From positions 62,358 through 126,357 of the forward strand of contig NZ_LMNG01000030.1 of NCBI RefSeq assembly GCF_001423295.1: a DNA stretch of 64,000 nt, given 5' to 3'. Below are positions 55,106 through 63,980 of the stretch, one piece after another (position 1 is the stretch's first letter; each line of letters opens with the position of its first letter). The notes under the pieces are model-generated. The model searched no databases, was not told the origin of the DNA, and saw nothing but the letters and a program-made list of their open reading frames with translations. A program made the translations under genes and the position numbers. The stretch is from Methylobacterium sp. Leaf112. GTDB lineage: Bacteria; Pseudomonadota; Alphaproteobacteria; Rhizobiales; Beijerinckiaceae.

Positions 55106-55936
55106 TCAGGGGAACTTCATCTTCCGCGAAACCACCGGCGCCTCCGACAGGAGCGTCACCGTCACCCGGCGGTTGGCTGCGAGAAACGGGTTGTCGGGAA
55201 ACAGCGGCTCGGTGTCGGCCTTGCCCGTGACCGAGGCGAAGCGATCGTCGGGCACGCCGCTGCCGGCGAGGATCTCCCGCACCGAGATGGCCCGGTTGGC
55301 CGAGAGCTCCCAGGGCGGAGCGGCTGGCCGCGCGCCGGGACGCTCCGAAGCGGTGAAGCCCGCGATGGCGATGCGGTTTGGCATCTTGCGCAAAGTCGGC
55401 GCCAAACGTTCCAGCAGGCGCCGGGTGCGGTCGTTCGGCCGGCTCGACCCGTCCGGAAACATCGAGGCGCCGTCCTGATCGACGATGGCGATGTCGAGGC
55501 CCTTGGCGGTCGGCGTGACCATGATGTTCTTCGAGGCCTCGGCGATCTCCGGCATGTCCTGCAGGGCCTGGCGCAGGCTGGCGGCGGCGAGGCCGTACGC
55601 CTCAGGCATGCCGGTGTCCGGTGCGCCGTCGTCCGCCGTCCCCTCGACGTCCGGCGGATTGGTGTGGTCGGTGGACTGCTCCGGCGGGATGTCGCGCTTG
55701 TGCTTGACGAAGTTCGCCGTCGGCAAGCCGTCCTTCTCGATGATGCCGGCGAAGCGCGATTCCTTGTTGACGCCGAAGGCGTCGCGCATGGAGCCGGCCA
55801 CCGCCTGCATCTTCTTCTGGTCCTGGGTCGAGTAGGCGGCGATCATCACGAAAAAACTCATGAGCAGCGCCATCAGGTCGGCGAAGGTCACGAACCAGCC
55901 GTGGCCGCCATGCGCGCCGCGCTTCTTCTTGGCCAC
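55106..55936 (-). CDS. motB: Flagellar motor stator protein MotB
   Basis: MotB anchors the stator to peptidoglycan and forms the proton channel with MotA. The 276-residue protein has the basic N terminus MAKKKRG, the single membrane helix with the proton-carrying Asp20 in TFADLMALLMSFFVMIAAYS, a plug and linker, and an OmpA-like domain from about 150 to 265 with ANRRVTVTLL. It lies 40 bp downstream of motA on the same strand. No other flagellar gene is in the window. Confidence 0.92.
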   Translation of the reverse strand: MAKKKRGAHGGHGWFVTFADLMALLMSFFVMIAAYSTQDQKKMQAVAGSMRDAFGVNKESRFAGIIEKDGLPTANFVKHKRDIPPEQSTDHTNPPDVEGTADDGAPDTGMPEAYGLAAASLRQALQDMPEIAEASKNIMVTPTAKGLDIAIVDQDGASMFPDGSSRPNDRTRRLLERLAPTLRKMPNRIAIAGFTASERPGARPAAPPWELSANRAISVREILAGSGVPDDRFASVTGKADTEPLFPDNPFLAANRRVTVTLLSEAPVVSRKMKFP

Positions 55937-55976
55937 GACTTGGTCTCCCTCTCGCCCGTCGGACCGGCCGCGCCCG

Positions 55977-56750
55977 TCAGGCCGCCTCGGCCCCGACTTC
56001 GTCGCGGTGATTGTGCGGCAGGTATGCGATCAGCATTTCGCGCACGAGCGAGGAGCTTTTGGAATCGCGGATGAGCAGGATGCCGTCGATGATGAGCGAG
56101 CGCGAGACGTCCTCCTCCTCCAGCTTGACGTGGAGTTTGTCGGCGAGCGGAAGAGTGACCATGTTGGCGAGGAGCGCGCCGTACAGGGTGGCGAGCAGGG
56201 CCGTCGCCATGGCGGGCCCGAGCTTCGACGGGTCCGACATGTTGGCGAACATGGTGACCATTCCGAGGATGGTGCCGATCATGCCCCAGGCCGGCGCGCA
56301 ATCCCCGAAGGCGCGGTAGATCTTCGAGCCCTCGTCGAGGTGCATGAGGAAGTTGTCGCGGTCCCGCTCCATGGTGTCGCGGATGAAGTCCCGGTCGTAG
56401 CCGTCGGCGATGTAGCGCGCGCCCTGGGCGAGGAACGGGTCGGAAATCTCCATGCTTTCGAGGGCCATCGGGCCGGATTTGCGCACCACGTCGGCGATCC
56501 GGGTGATCTCCTCGATGAGTTCGCGCGGCTTGATGGCCCGCATGGAGAACGCGTAGCGCAGACCCATGGGCAGGCCGTGCATCATGGTCGAGAACGGGAA
56601 ACGCATCATGGTCGCGGCGGTGGCGCCGCCGAAGATCACGATGACCGCGTGCTTATCGAAATAGGCGGCGAAATTGCCGCCATCGATCATGATCAGGACA
56701 AAGACGGTGAGGAAGCCGCCGATGAGCCCGATACCGGTTGCGAGGTCCAT
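55977..56750 (-). CDS. motA: Flagellar motor stator protein MotA
   Basis: MotA is the four-helix partner of MotB and transmits proton flow to the rotor. The 257-residue protein has membrane segments near 5-22, 35-50, 150-175 and 182-205, with the conserved cytoplasmic charged loop between, the FGGATAATMMRFPFS block, and APAWGMIGTILGMVTMFANM and ATALLATLYGALLANMVTLP, standard in MotA/PomA. The ATG at 56750 (MDLATGIGLIGG) fits. An in-frame ATG 66 bases upstream is possible but adds a Pro-rich segment. Confidence 0.92.
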   Translation of the reverse strand: MDLATGIGLIGGFLTVFVLIMIDGGNFAAYFDKHAVIVIFGGATAATMMRFPFSTMMHGLPMGLRYAFSMRAIKPRELIEEITRIADVVRKSGPMALESMEISDPFLAQGARYIADGYDRDFIRDTMERDRDNFLMHLDEGSKIYRAFGDCAPAWGMIGTILGMVTMFANMSDPSKLGPAMATALLATLYGALLANMVTLPLADKLHVKLEEEDVSRSLIIDGILLIRDSKSSSLVREMLIAYLPHNHRDEVGAEAA

Positions 56751-57030
56751 GATCACCGAGCCTTCGGCGGCCGTCGGGGGCCGCGAGAGCGCCCCGGGAC
56801 GAGGCGCCGTCCCCACGTTGGCGGATTCAGCGTGAACGAACCGTAAAAGACCTCGCGCGGCTTGGCCGATCGTGTCATTCGCCGTTCAGGGAGCGAACGC
56901 CATAAGCGCGTCACGTCAAGGATTTGGCCGACCCCGCACGCGGTGGGCGGAGACCGGACCGGCGACGCGTCACGGCGCATCCAACCCCATGCGGGCCGCG
57001 CCAGGATCGGCACTCGGAGCGAACGGTATC

Positions 57031-58806
57031 ATGTCGTTGATTCGTCTCTATGCCCGCGTCATGGGCCTCCTCGGGGCCGACAAGCACCTGGCGGTGGTTC
57101 TGGCGACGGCGAACGTCGCCCTCGCCGTCGCGGCCTTCGCCGAGCCCCTGCTCATGGGCCGGATCATCGACCAGCTCACCCACCTGAACGCCAAGTCCAA
57201 CGCCTTCGCGACCCTGGCGCCCCTCATCGGCGCCTGGGTGGCCTTCGGCCTGTTCACCATCGCGGCAGGCGTGACCATCGCGCTCCACGCCGACCGGCTG
57301 GCCCACCGCAACCGCCTGTCGTCCATGGCGAACTATTTCGAGCACGTCCTCGAACTGCCGCTCGCCTTCCATTCCTCGAACCATTCCGGCCGCGTCCTCA
57401 AGGCGATGCTGGAAGGCTCGAACGGCATGTTCTGGCTGTGGCTCGGCTTCTTCCGCGACCATTTCGTCGCCTTCGTGTCGCTCGCCGTCCTCCTGCCCAT
57501 GACCCTGTTCGTGAACTGGCAGCTCGGCTCGATCCTCGTCGTGCTGGTGCTGGCCTTCACGGTGCTCACCACCCTGGTCATGCGCCGCACCGAGACCCTG
57601 CAGGGCCGGGTCGAGGAATATCAGTCGGGCCTCGCCGAGCACGCCTCGGACGCGCTCGGCAACGTCGCCGTCATCCAGTCCTTCACCCGCGCCAAGGCGG
57701 AGAAGGACGCCATGCACGACATCATCCGCAACCTGCTCGCGGCCCAGATCCCGGTCCTGTCCTGGTGGGCGCTCGCCAACGTCGCCACCCGCGCCTCCGC
57801 GACCCTGACCATGACGGCCATCTTCATCACCGGCATCGCCCTGCACCAGCACGGCCAGGCCACCGTCGGCGAGGTCGTCGCCTTCATGAGTCTGGCCACG
57901 ATGCTGGTCTCGCGCCTCGATCAGGTCGCCACCTGCATCAACGGCCTGTTCCAGCAGATGCCTAAGATCGCCGAGTATTTCGAGATCCTCGACACCACCC
58001 CGGCGGTGCACGACCGTCCCGGTGCGGCTCAGGTCGCCCGCTTCGACGGCGCCGTCTCGTTCGACGCCGTCGGTTTCTCCTACAATTCCCGCCGCAAGGC
58101 CCTGGAGGACGTGTCGTTCACGGCGCAGGCCGGCGAGACCATCGCGCTCGTCGGCACCACGGGTTCGGGCAAGTCCACGACCCTCGGCCTGCTGCACCGC
58201 GCCTTCGACCCCGACCACGGCGCCATCCGCATCGACGGCACCGACATCCGCGACATCGGTCTGTCCTCCCTGCGCCACAACATCGGCGTGGTGTTCCAGG
58301 AGCCGATGCTGTTCGCCCGCTCGATCCGCGAGAACCTCCTCGTCGGCCGGCCGGACGCGACGGATGCCGAGATGATCGACGCCCTCGAGCGGGCCCAGGC
58401 CACCGAATTCATGGCCCGTCAGGCCGACGGCCTCGACACGGTCATCGGCGAGCGCGGCCGCTCGCTCTCCGGCGGCGAGCGCCAGCGCCTGTCGATCGCC
58501 CGCGCCCTGCTCAAGAATCCGCCGGTTCTGATCCTCGACGAGGCAACCTCGGCCCTCGACGCCACCACCGAGCGCAAGCTCCAGGGCGCCCTCGAAGCCG
58601 TGATGGAGGGCCGCACCACCTTCGTCATCGCCCACCGCCTCGCGACCATCCGCAACGCCGACCGCATCCTCGTCTTCCACGAGGGCCGGATCGTCGAGTC
58701 TGGCACGTTCGACAGCCTCGTGGAGCAGAACGGCCGCTTCGCCGATCTGGCCCGAGCCCAGTTCATGGCGGCGGAAGAGCCTGTCGCGATGCAGCTCGCG
58801 GCCTGA
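57031..58806 (+). CDS. ndvA: Cyclic beta-1,2-glucan exporter (NdvA/ChvA)
   Basis: This ABC transporter exports cyclic beta-1,2-glucan to the periplasm, where it helps hypo-osmotic adaptation and host contact. The 591-residue protein has a six-helix membrane domain (about 20-315) and an ATPase domain with Walker A GTTGSGKST near 374, the signature LSGGERQR near 480 and Walker B VLILDEATSALD. The N terminus MSLIRLYARVMGLLGADKHL and ANVALAVAAFAEPLLMGRII are characteristic of NdvA. The ndvB synthase gene is not nearby. The ATG at 57031 matches the family. Confidence 0.93.
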   Translation: MSLIRLYARVMGLLGADKHLAVVLATANVALAVAAFAEPLLMGRIIDQLTHLNAKSNAFATLAPLIGAWVAFGLFTIAAGVTIALHADRLAHRNRLSSMANYFEHVLELPLAFHSSNHSGRVLKAMLEGSNGMFWLWLGFFRDHFVAFVSLAVLLPMTLFVNWQLGSILVVLVLAFTVLTTLVMRRTETLQGRVEEYQSGLAEHASDALGNVAVIQSFTRAKAEKDAMHDIIRNLLAAQIPVLSWWALANVATRASATLTMTAIFITGIALHQHGQATVGEVVAFMSLATMLVSRLDQVATCINGLFQQMPKIAEYFEILDTTPAVHDRPGAAQVARFDGAVSFDAVGFSYNSRRKALEDVSFTAQAGETIALVGTTGSGKSTTLGLLHRAFDPDHGAIRIDGTDIRDIGLSSLRHNIGVVFQEPMLFARSIRENLLVGRPDATDAEMIDALERAQATEFMARQADGLDTVIGERGRSLSGGERQRLSIARALLKNPPVLILDEATSALDATTERKLQGALEAVMEGRTTFVIAHRLATIRNADRILVFHEGRIVESGTFDSLVEQNGRFADLARAQFMAAEEPVAMQLAA

Positions 58807-58814
58807 ACGAAAAG

Positions 58815-58854
58815 GCCCTCCCCGATCTCCGGCTCGGACGGGATCGGGGAGGGC
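58815..58854. terminator. Bidirectional terminator
   Basis: A perfect 13-bp stem (GCCCTCCCCGATC and complement) between the convergent genes ending at 58806 and 58893. On the minus strand it is followed by a T-run (ccttttcg). Confidence 0.82.
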
Positions 58855-58892
58855 GCTCGGCTGGGTCGCGGTGGCGCTGCGCGCCGGGCGCG

Positions 58893-59714
58893 CTATTCCC
58901 GATGCGGCGTCGCCGCATCCTCCGCCCACACCCGGAACTTGGTCAGGCGGTTGCCGCCGAAGGTGTGTGTGAGGGGTACGTCCGCCGCGTCACGCCCGCG
59001 GGCGACGAGGATGCGGCCCCGGCGCGGGGCGTTGTTGCGCGGATCGAACACGTGCCAGGCGCCGCCGAGATAGCATTCCGTCCAGGCGGCGAAATCCCCC
59101 GGCCCGTGCGGCTCGGGCTCGCCGATGAAACTGAGATAGCCGGTGCAGTAGCGCGTCGGAACGTTCAGGGCCCGGCACAACGCGACGAACAGGTGCGCGT
59201 AATCCCGGCACACGCCGCGCCCGCCCGCCAAGGCGTCCACGGCCGTGCGGTCCACGTGGGAGTAGGCGTACCCGAAGGCGATGTGGTGGTGGACGAAGTC
59301 GCACACCGCCTGCACCCGCGCCCAGCCGGGTTCGAGGTGCCCGAACCGGTCCCAGGCCTCGTCGGACAGCAGGTCGGATTCGCAGTACCGGCTCGCGACG
59401 AGGAAGGGCAGGGCCTCCTCGGGCAACTGCTCGACGGGGTGCTCCACGGCGTCGGGCACGATCGCGTCGAGGGCGCCGTCGTCGGGGATCTCGGCGTGAA
59501 CGCTGAGGGTGATGGAGCCCGCCGGCGCCAAGAAGCGCACGGTGCGATTGCCGAAGGCATCGCGAAAGGTCCTGGTCGGCACCGGCGGATCGAGCTGCAG
59601 CACGTCGGGCGGGACGGCCGCGAGCCCCTTGACCGGATAGGTGTTGAGACGGGCGATCAGCGGGGTCGGATGGGAAAACTCGTAGCCCATCTCGCAACCG
59701 AACCTGATCCGCAT
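58893..59714 (-). CDS. Transglutaminase-like protein
   Basis: The 273-residue protein has an N-terminal beta domain and a transglutaminase-like cysteine-protease core: GGRGVCRDYAHLFVALCRAL with the catalytic Cys near 168, and AWHVFDPRNNAPRRGRILVA with Asp near 223. At the usual catalytic His (HAW) it has Ala in DFAAWTECYLGG near 208. Proteins of this branch occur in operons with circularly permuted ATP-grasp and alpha-E genes, not seen here. Activity is uncertain because of the missing His. The start at 59714 (MRIRFGCEMGYEF) fits the family. Confidence 0.87.
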   Translation of the reverse strand: MRIRFGCEMGYEFSHPTPLIARLNTYPVKGLAAVPPDVLQLDPPVPTRTFRDAFGNRTVRFLAPAGSITLSVHAEIPDDGALDAIVPDAVEHPVEQLPEEALPFLVASRYCESDLLSDEAWDRFGHLEPGWARVQAVCDFVHHHIAFGYAYSHVDRTAVDALAGGRGVCRDYAHLFVALCRALNVPTRYCTGYLSFIGEPEPHGPGDFAAWTECYLGGAWHVFDPRNNAPRRGRILVARGRDAADVPLTHTFGGNRLTKFRVWAEDAATPHRE

Positions 59715-59862
59715 GGAAGCCCTCTCCGGCCGGCCGCCGCGCCGACCTTCGCCCTATGCCCGGCCCTGGTGGGAGGGAATAGGCCGCGCAAGTCACACGC
59801 GCATGTCATTGCGTCCCCTGTGCGCAGATGAAGCGTCCGGGTCGTCGAAGCCGGGTGAACCC

Positions 59863-60747
59863 CTAGAGACCGTGGGCCCGAGCCTGCTTCTCCCGCATCC
59901 GCGCCTGGAGCCGCACGCGCCGCGCTGCAATGACGGTGCCATTGATCTCGCCGCCGAAGAGGAACATCGCGGCGAGCCAGTACAGAAACACCAGGGCCAC
60001 CATGGCGGTGGCCAGACTCCCGTAGGTCGAGACGTAGGCGTTGGAGAACCGGTCGAGATAGTAGCCGAAACCGAGGCCGGCGAGGAACCACAGCAGCAGG
60101 GTCACGGCGACACCCGGAATCACGGCGAGGAACGAGCGCCGCCCGGTGGCGATGAATTTGTGGGCGATGACGAGGACGCTCACGAGCAGGAAGGCCGTGA
60201 TGCCGATGCGCCCGATGGCCACCGTCAGGCTCAGGGGTTCCAGGCCGGGGGCGACGTTGATGACGTTGCGCCAGATCAGGGGTCCGAGAACCACCAGCAG
60301 GGCGAAGGCCAGCATCGCGAGGGCGCCGCAGATCACGTAGGCGATGGATTCCAGCCGCGTGAGCCACCACGGCCGCTGCTCGCGCAGGCCGTACGCGCGA
60401 TTGAGCCCGACCCGCAGGCTCTCGACCCCGGCCGAGGAGAAGTACAGGGCCAGCACGGCACCGACGGTGAGGACGCCGCCGCGCTGCTCGGTGAGCACCC
60501 GGTGCATCTCGTTGACCACGGGCTTTGCGATCTCGCGCGGCCAGGCGTCGAAGATCAGCACCCCGGCTTCATCGGCAAGCGACTTGGTGCCGAACAGGCC
60601 GGCCAGCGCGGCCAGCAGGATGAGGAACGGGAACAGCGCGATGAGGATCGAGAGGGCGATGTGGCTGGCGATGGCCCAGCCGTCATGGGCGATGAAGCGC
60701 CGGGCGGCGACGCTTCCGATCTCGAGTGGCTTCGTCAGGCGGCTCAC
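59863..60747 (-). CDS. YihY/UPF0761-family inner-membrane protein
   Basis: The 294-residue protein has six membrane segments and the YihY/BrkB landmarks FIAHDGWAIASHIALSILIA, FPFLILLAALAGLFG, LYFSSAGVESLRVGLNRAYG and the late YLAAMFLFGGEINGT-like segment (LYWLAAMFLFGGEINGTVIA). The family was once annotated as ribonuclease BN, which is now considered wrong; its function is unknown, probably membrane transport or homeostasis. It is divergent from the EamA gene at 60909. Confidence 0.92.
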   Translation of the reverse strand: MSRLTKPLEIGSVAARRFIAHDGWAIASHIALSILIALFPFLILLAALAGLFGTKSLADEAGVLIFDAWPREIAKPVVNEMHRVLTEQRGGVLTVGAVLALYFSSAGVESLRVGLNRAYGLREQRPWWLTRLESIAYVICGALAMLAFALLVVLGPLIWRNVINVAPGLEPLSLTVAIGRIGITAFLLVSVLVIAHKFIATGRRSFLAVIPGVAVTLLLWFLAGLGFGYYLDRFSNAYVSTYGSLATAMVALVFLYWLAAMFLFGGEINGTVIAARRVRLQARMREKQARAHGL

Positions 60748-60908
60748 GGGGGCGGGCTTGTCCTCTGCTGATGCATCGTCGGTCGACGGATCGGCCGTCC
60801 TCTAAACGCGACGCCGGGGTCCGGCGCAACGCGGAAGGGGCGTTTGGGGGGGCATCGATCCGGCGTGCCTTGTGTTCCAGGCCGCACTGTGGTGCCTGCG
60901 CCACCAGC

Positions 60909-61793
60909 ATGACCAGCCCATCCTCCCCCGGATCCACGGCCACCGTGCCGGCCGTCTTCGTGCTCATCTGGGCGACGGGCTTCGTCGCCGCGCGCTTCGT
61001 GGCGCCCCATGCCGATGCCGTGACCTTCGTGGCCCTGCGCGTCGTCTGCGTCGCCGGCGTCCTGGCGGTCCTCGCCGCGATGCTCGGCGCGCGCTGGCCG
61101 CGCGGGCGCCGGGGCTGGGCCGACGCCCTCGTGGCCGGCATCCTGATGCAGGGCATCTACGTCATCGGGGTGTTCTGGTCGGTGCAGAACGGCCTGCCGG
61201 CCGGCATCGCCGCCCTCGTCGGCAGCCTCCAGCCCCTTCTCACGGCGCTCCTCGCCGGGCCGGTACTGGGCGAGCGGGTGAGCCCGCGGCGCTGGTCCGG
61301 CATCGGATTGGGCTTTGCCGGCGCCGCCCTGGTGCTCGCCCCCAAGGTCGGGGCAAGCGGCACCTCGGGCATTCCGGTGCCGGCGCTCGCCGCCTGTCTC
61401 GCCGCCATGGTCGCCATGACCGGCGGGACCCTGTGGCAGAAGAGCCGGGGCGGGTCCGCCGACCTCCTGTCCAACGCCGCGATCCAATTCGTCGGTGCCG
61501 CCGCCCTGGCGATCCCCGTCGCGCTTCTCATCGGGACCGGCCGGTTCGACGCCACCCTTCCGGCCTGGTTCGGCCTCGCCTGGTCGGTCCTCGTCAATTC
61601 CGTGGCGGGGATCCTGCTGCTTCTGCTCTTGATCCGGCGCGGGGCGGTGGCGGGCGTCGCCTCCCTGCTGTTCCTCGTCCCCCCGGTCTCGGCCCTGATG
61701 GCCTACGGCCTGTTCGGCGAATCCCTCGCGCCGGTGCAGCTCGCCGGCATGGCGCTCGCCGCCGCCGGGGTCGCCCTGGCGAGCCGCGGCTGA
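60909..61793 (+). CDS. EamA-family inner-membrane transporter
   Basis: The 294-residue protein has ten membrane helices in two EamA repeats (VFVLIWATGFVAARFVAPHA, GILMQGIYVIGVFWSVQNG, ACLAAMVAMTGGTLWQKSRG, SVAGILLLLLLIRRGAVAGV). The family exports metabolites such as amino acids and purines; the substrate is not known. It is distinct from the EamA protein encoded at 20983. The ATG at 60909 is chosen as it begins just before the first helix. Confidence 0.9.
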   Translation: MTSPSSPGSTATVPAVFVLIWATGFVAARFVAPHADAVTFVALRVVCVAGVLAVLAAMLGARWPRGRRGWADALVAGILMQGIYVIGVFWSVQNGLPAGIAALVGSLQPLLTALLAGPVLGERVSPRRWSGIGLGFAGAALVLAPKVGASGTSGIPVPALAACLAAMVAMTGGTLWQKSRGGSADLLSNAAIQFVGAAALAIPVALLIGTGRFDATLPAWFGLAWSVLVNSVAGILLLLLLIRRGAVAGVASLLFLVPPVSALMAYGLFGESLAPVQLAGMALAAAGVALASRG

Positions 61794-61985
61794 TGTTTTT
61801 CTTTGATGCGACCGGCAATTAAATTAGCGAACCTGCCGCGCGCGAAGGACAAGAGGGATTCTTCTCTCGTAAAATAATGAATTCAAGCGGGAAAGTGCCA
61901 CTCTGCGGCGAGACGCCTCTACAGACCCGCCGAACCTGCCTATAATGAGCGGCAACCCATCCTCTTTTCTGGAAAGAGTTGCCGC

Positions 61986-63668
61986 ATGTCCGCTTCTCCC
62001 GTCACGACCTCCGAACCGCAGGATCTGCTGACCCTCGCCCGCGAGGCCGCCGAGGCGGCCAAGGCGCTCGTCGCCGAGGCCACCCGCCGGGTCCGCACCC
62101 GCGTGCTCTCGCCCGAGGGCAAGATCTCGGCGGAGAAGATGGAGCTCGAGCAGCACGCCACCCACGGGCTCGCCTGGATCGCCACCTACGCCGAGGGCGT
62201 GCGCGAACTCGGTGCCTACGCCGCCCGCCTGACGGAGTCGGGCGAGTTCGGCGAGACAGAGGCGCTCCTCGTCAGGATCGGGCTCGGCGAATACCTCGAC
62301 CAGATGTTCTCCGGCATTCCCATGAGCCAGGGCGAAATGGTGCGCCCGACGGGGTCCCTCGGCCTCGGCGCCCGTGAAGTCGCCCAGTTCCGCAACGACG
62401 CCGTCGAGGCCCTCATCGCCGACGGCAACACGGCCGAGAACCGTGCGGCGCTCGTCGCCCGCATCCGCGACAACGGCGGCTCGGCCACCATCGGCAAGTC
62501 CGGCCTCGACGAGGACATGGAGGCGATCCGCTCCGAGATGCGCCGCTTCGGCCTGGCCGAGGTCGTTCCGCACGCCCACGCGTGGCACAGCGAGAACGCC
62601 TACATCCCCATGGAGATCGTGACGAAGATGGCCGAGCTCGGCGTCTTCGGCCTGACCATCCCGGAAGAGTATGGCGGCATGGGCCTGCCCAAGATCTCCA
62701 TGTGCGTGGTCTCCGAGGAGCTGTCGCGCGCCTATATCGGCGTCGGCTCCCTCGGAACCCGCTCCGAGATCGCCGCCGAACTCATCCTGTGCGGCGGCAC
62801 CGAGGAGCAGAAGCACCGCTTCCTGCCCGGCATCGCGTCCGGCGACACGCTCCCCACCGCCGTGTTCACCGAGCCGAACACCGGCTCGGACCTGGCCTCG
62901 CTCCGCACCAAGGCGGTCAAGGACGGCGACGTCTGGAAGATCTCGGGCAACAAGACCTGGATCACCCACCCCGTGCGCGCCGACATCATGACCTGTCTCG
63001 TGCGCACCAAGCCCGAGGAGAAGGGCCACAAGGGCCTGTCGCTCCTCATCGCCGAGAAGCCGCGCGGCACCGACGCCGAGCCTTTCCCCGTCGCGGGCCT
63101 GTCCGGCGGCGAGATCCACGTGCTCGGCTACCGCGGCATGAAGGAGTACGAGCTCGCCTTCGACAATTTCGAGGTGCCGGGCGCCAACCTTCTCGGCGAA
63201 GTCGAGGGCAAGGGCTTCACCCAGCTCATGCAGACCTTCGAGTCGGCCCGCATCCAGACCGCCGCCCGCGCCATCGGTGTGGCGCAGAACGCCCTCGACC
63301 TCGGCCTGCGCTACGCCGAGGACCGGGTGCAGTTCGGCAAGGCCCTGATCAACTTCCCGCGCGTCGCCGACAAGATCGCCATGATGGCGGTGGAGATCAA
63401 CATCGCCCGTCAGCTCACCTACTTCTCGGCCCGCGAGAAGGACGAGGGCAAGCGCTGCGATCTCGAGGCCGGCATGGCCAAGCTGCTGGGCGCCCGCGTC
63501 GCCTGGGCGGCGGCCGACAACGCCCTGCAGATCCACGGCGGCAACGGCTTCGCGCTCGAATACGCGGTCAGCCGCGTGCTCTGCGACGCCCGCATCCTCT
63601 CGATCTTCGAGGGCGCGGCCGAGATCCAGGCCCAGGTCATCGCCCGCCGGCTGCTCGAAGCCGCCTGA
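61986..63668 (+). CDS. mcd: (2S)-Methylsuccinyl-CoA dehydrogenase (Mcd)
   Basis: Mcd is an FAD enzyme that oxidises methylsuccinyl-CoA to mesaconyl-CoA in the ethylmalonyl-CoA pathway, used to regenerate glyoxylate during growth on C1 and C2 compounds. The 560-residue protein has a helical N-terminal extension of about 150 residues, which is the feature that separates Mcd from ordinary 380-residue acyl-CoA dehydrogenases, then the standard fold with PEEYGGMGLPKISMCVVSEE, AVFTEPNTGSDLASLRTKA and QIHGGNGFALEYAVSRVLCD. GGAAAGAG lies upstream of the ATG. Other long acyl-CoA dehydrogenases remain possible but less likely. Confidence 0.85.
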   Translation: MSASPVTTSEPQDLLTLAREAAEAAKALVAEATRRVRTRVLSPEGKISAEKMELEQHATHGLAWIATYAEGVRELGAYAARLTESGEFGETEALLVRIGLGEYLDQMFSGIPMSQGEMVRPTGSLGLGAREVAQFRNDAVEALIADGNTAENRAALVARIRDNGGSATIGKSGLDEDMEAIRSEMRRFGLAEVVPHAHAWHSENAYIPMEIVTKMAELGVFGLTIPEEYGGMGLPKISMCVVSEELSRAYIGVGSLGTRSEIAAELILCGGTEEQKHRFLPGIASGDTLPTAVFTEPNTGSDLASLRTKAVKDGDVWKISGNKTWITHPVRADIMTCLVRTKPEEKGHKGLSLLIAEKPRGTDAEPFPVAGLSGGEIHVLGYRGMKEYELAFDNFEVPGANLLGEVEGKGFTQLMQTFESARIQTAARAIGVAQNALDLGLRYAEDRVQFGKALINFPRVADKIAMMAVEINIARQLTYFSAREKDEGKRCDLEAGMAKLLGARVAWAAADNALQIHGGNGFALEYAVSRVLCDARILSIFEGAAEIQAQVIARRLLEAA

Positions 63669-63720
63669 TCCCGACACCCGTATCGCTCCGTTCGCGGAGC
63701 GGCACGGTCGAGCCGCCGAA

Positions 63721-63757
63721 CGAAGAACGCCGGAGCCCATGGCCCCGGCGTTCTTCG
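63721..63757 (+). terminator. Strong terminator after mcd
   Basis: A perfect 13-bp stem (CGAAGAACGCCGG and complement, 11-base loop) is followed by tttcgg, 52 bp after the mcd stop. Confidence 0.82.
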
Positions 63758-63797
63758 TTTCGGCTCCGCGAAGGCGCCACTTTTGCCAAGGAAACCG

Positions 63798-63980
63798 CTA
63801 TTTGGTGATCTTCACCGAGACCGGATCGCTCGACGGAAAAGTCTCTTCCAGGGCCTCGTCGAGGCGTTCGCTGAGTTCACCCTGCTGGTTCTCGGGCCGG
63901 CTCTTGTCGGACCCCTTCGGCGCGGGTTGGCCCGTGGTGGAGATCGTGTCGGTCTCCGGTGACTTGGTGTCCTCGGCCAT
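63798..63980 (-). CDS. Small acidic hydrophilic protein
   Basis: The 60-residue product starts MAEDTKSPETDTISTTGQPA and ends with the conserved-looking LDEALEETFPSSDPVSVKIT. The second half (ERLDEALEETFPSSDPVSV) is found in small hydrophilic proteins of Methylobacteriaceae and other Rhizobiales of unknown function. It has no signal or membrane segment. Its start at 63980 lies 20 bases from the window end. It is convergent with mcd across the hairpin at 63721. Confidence 0.68.
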   Translation of the reverse strand: MAEDTKSPETDTISTTGQPAPKGSDKSRPENQQGELSERLDEALEETFPSSDPVSVKITK

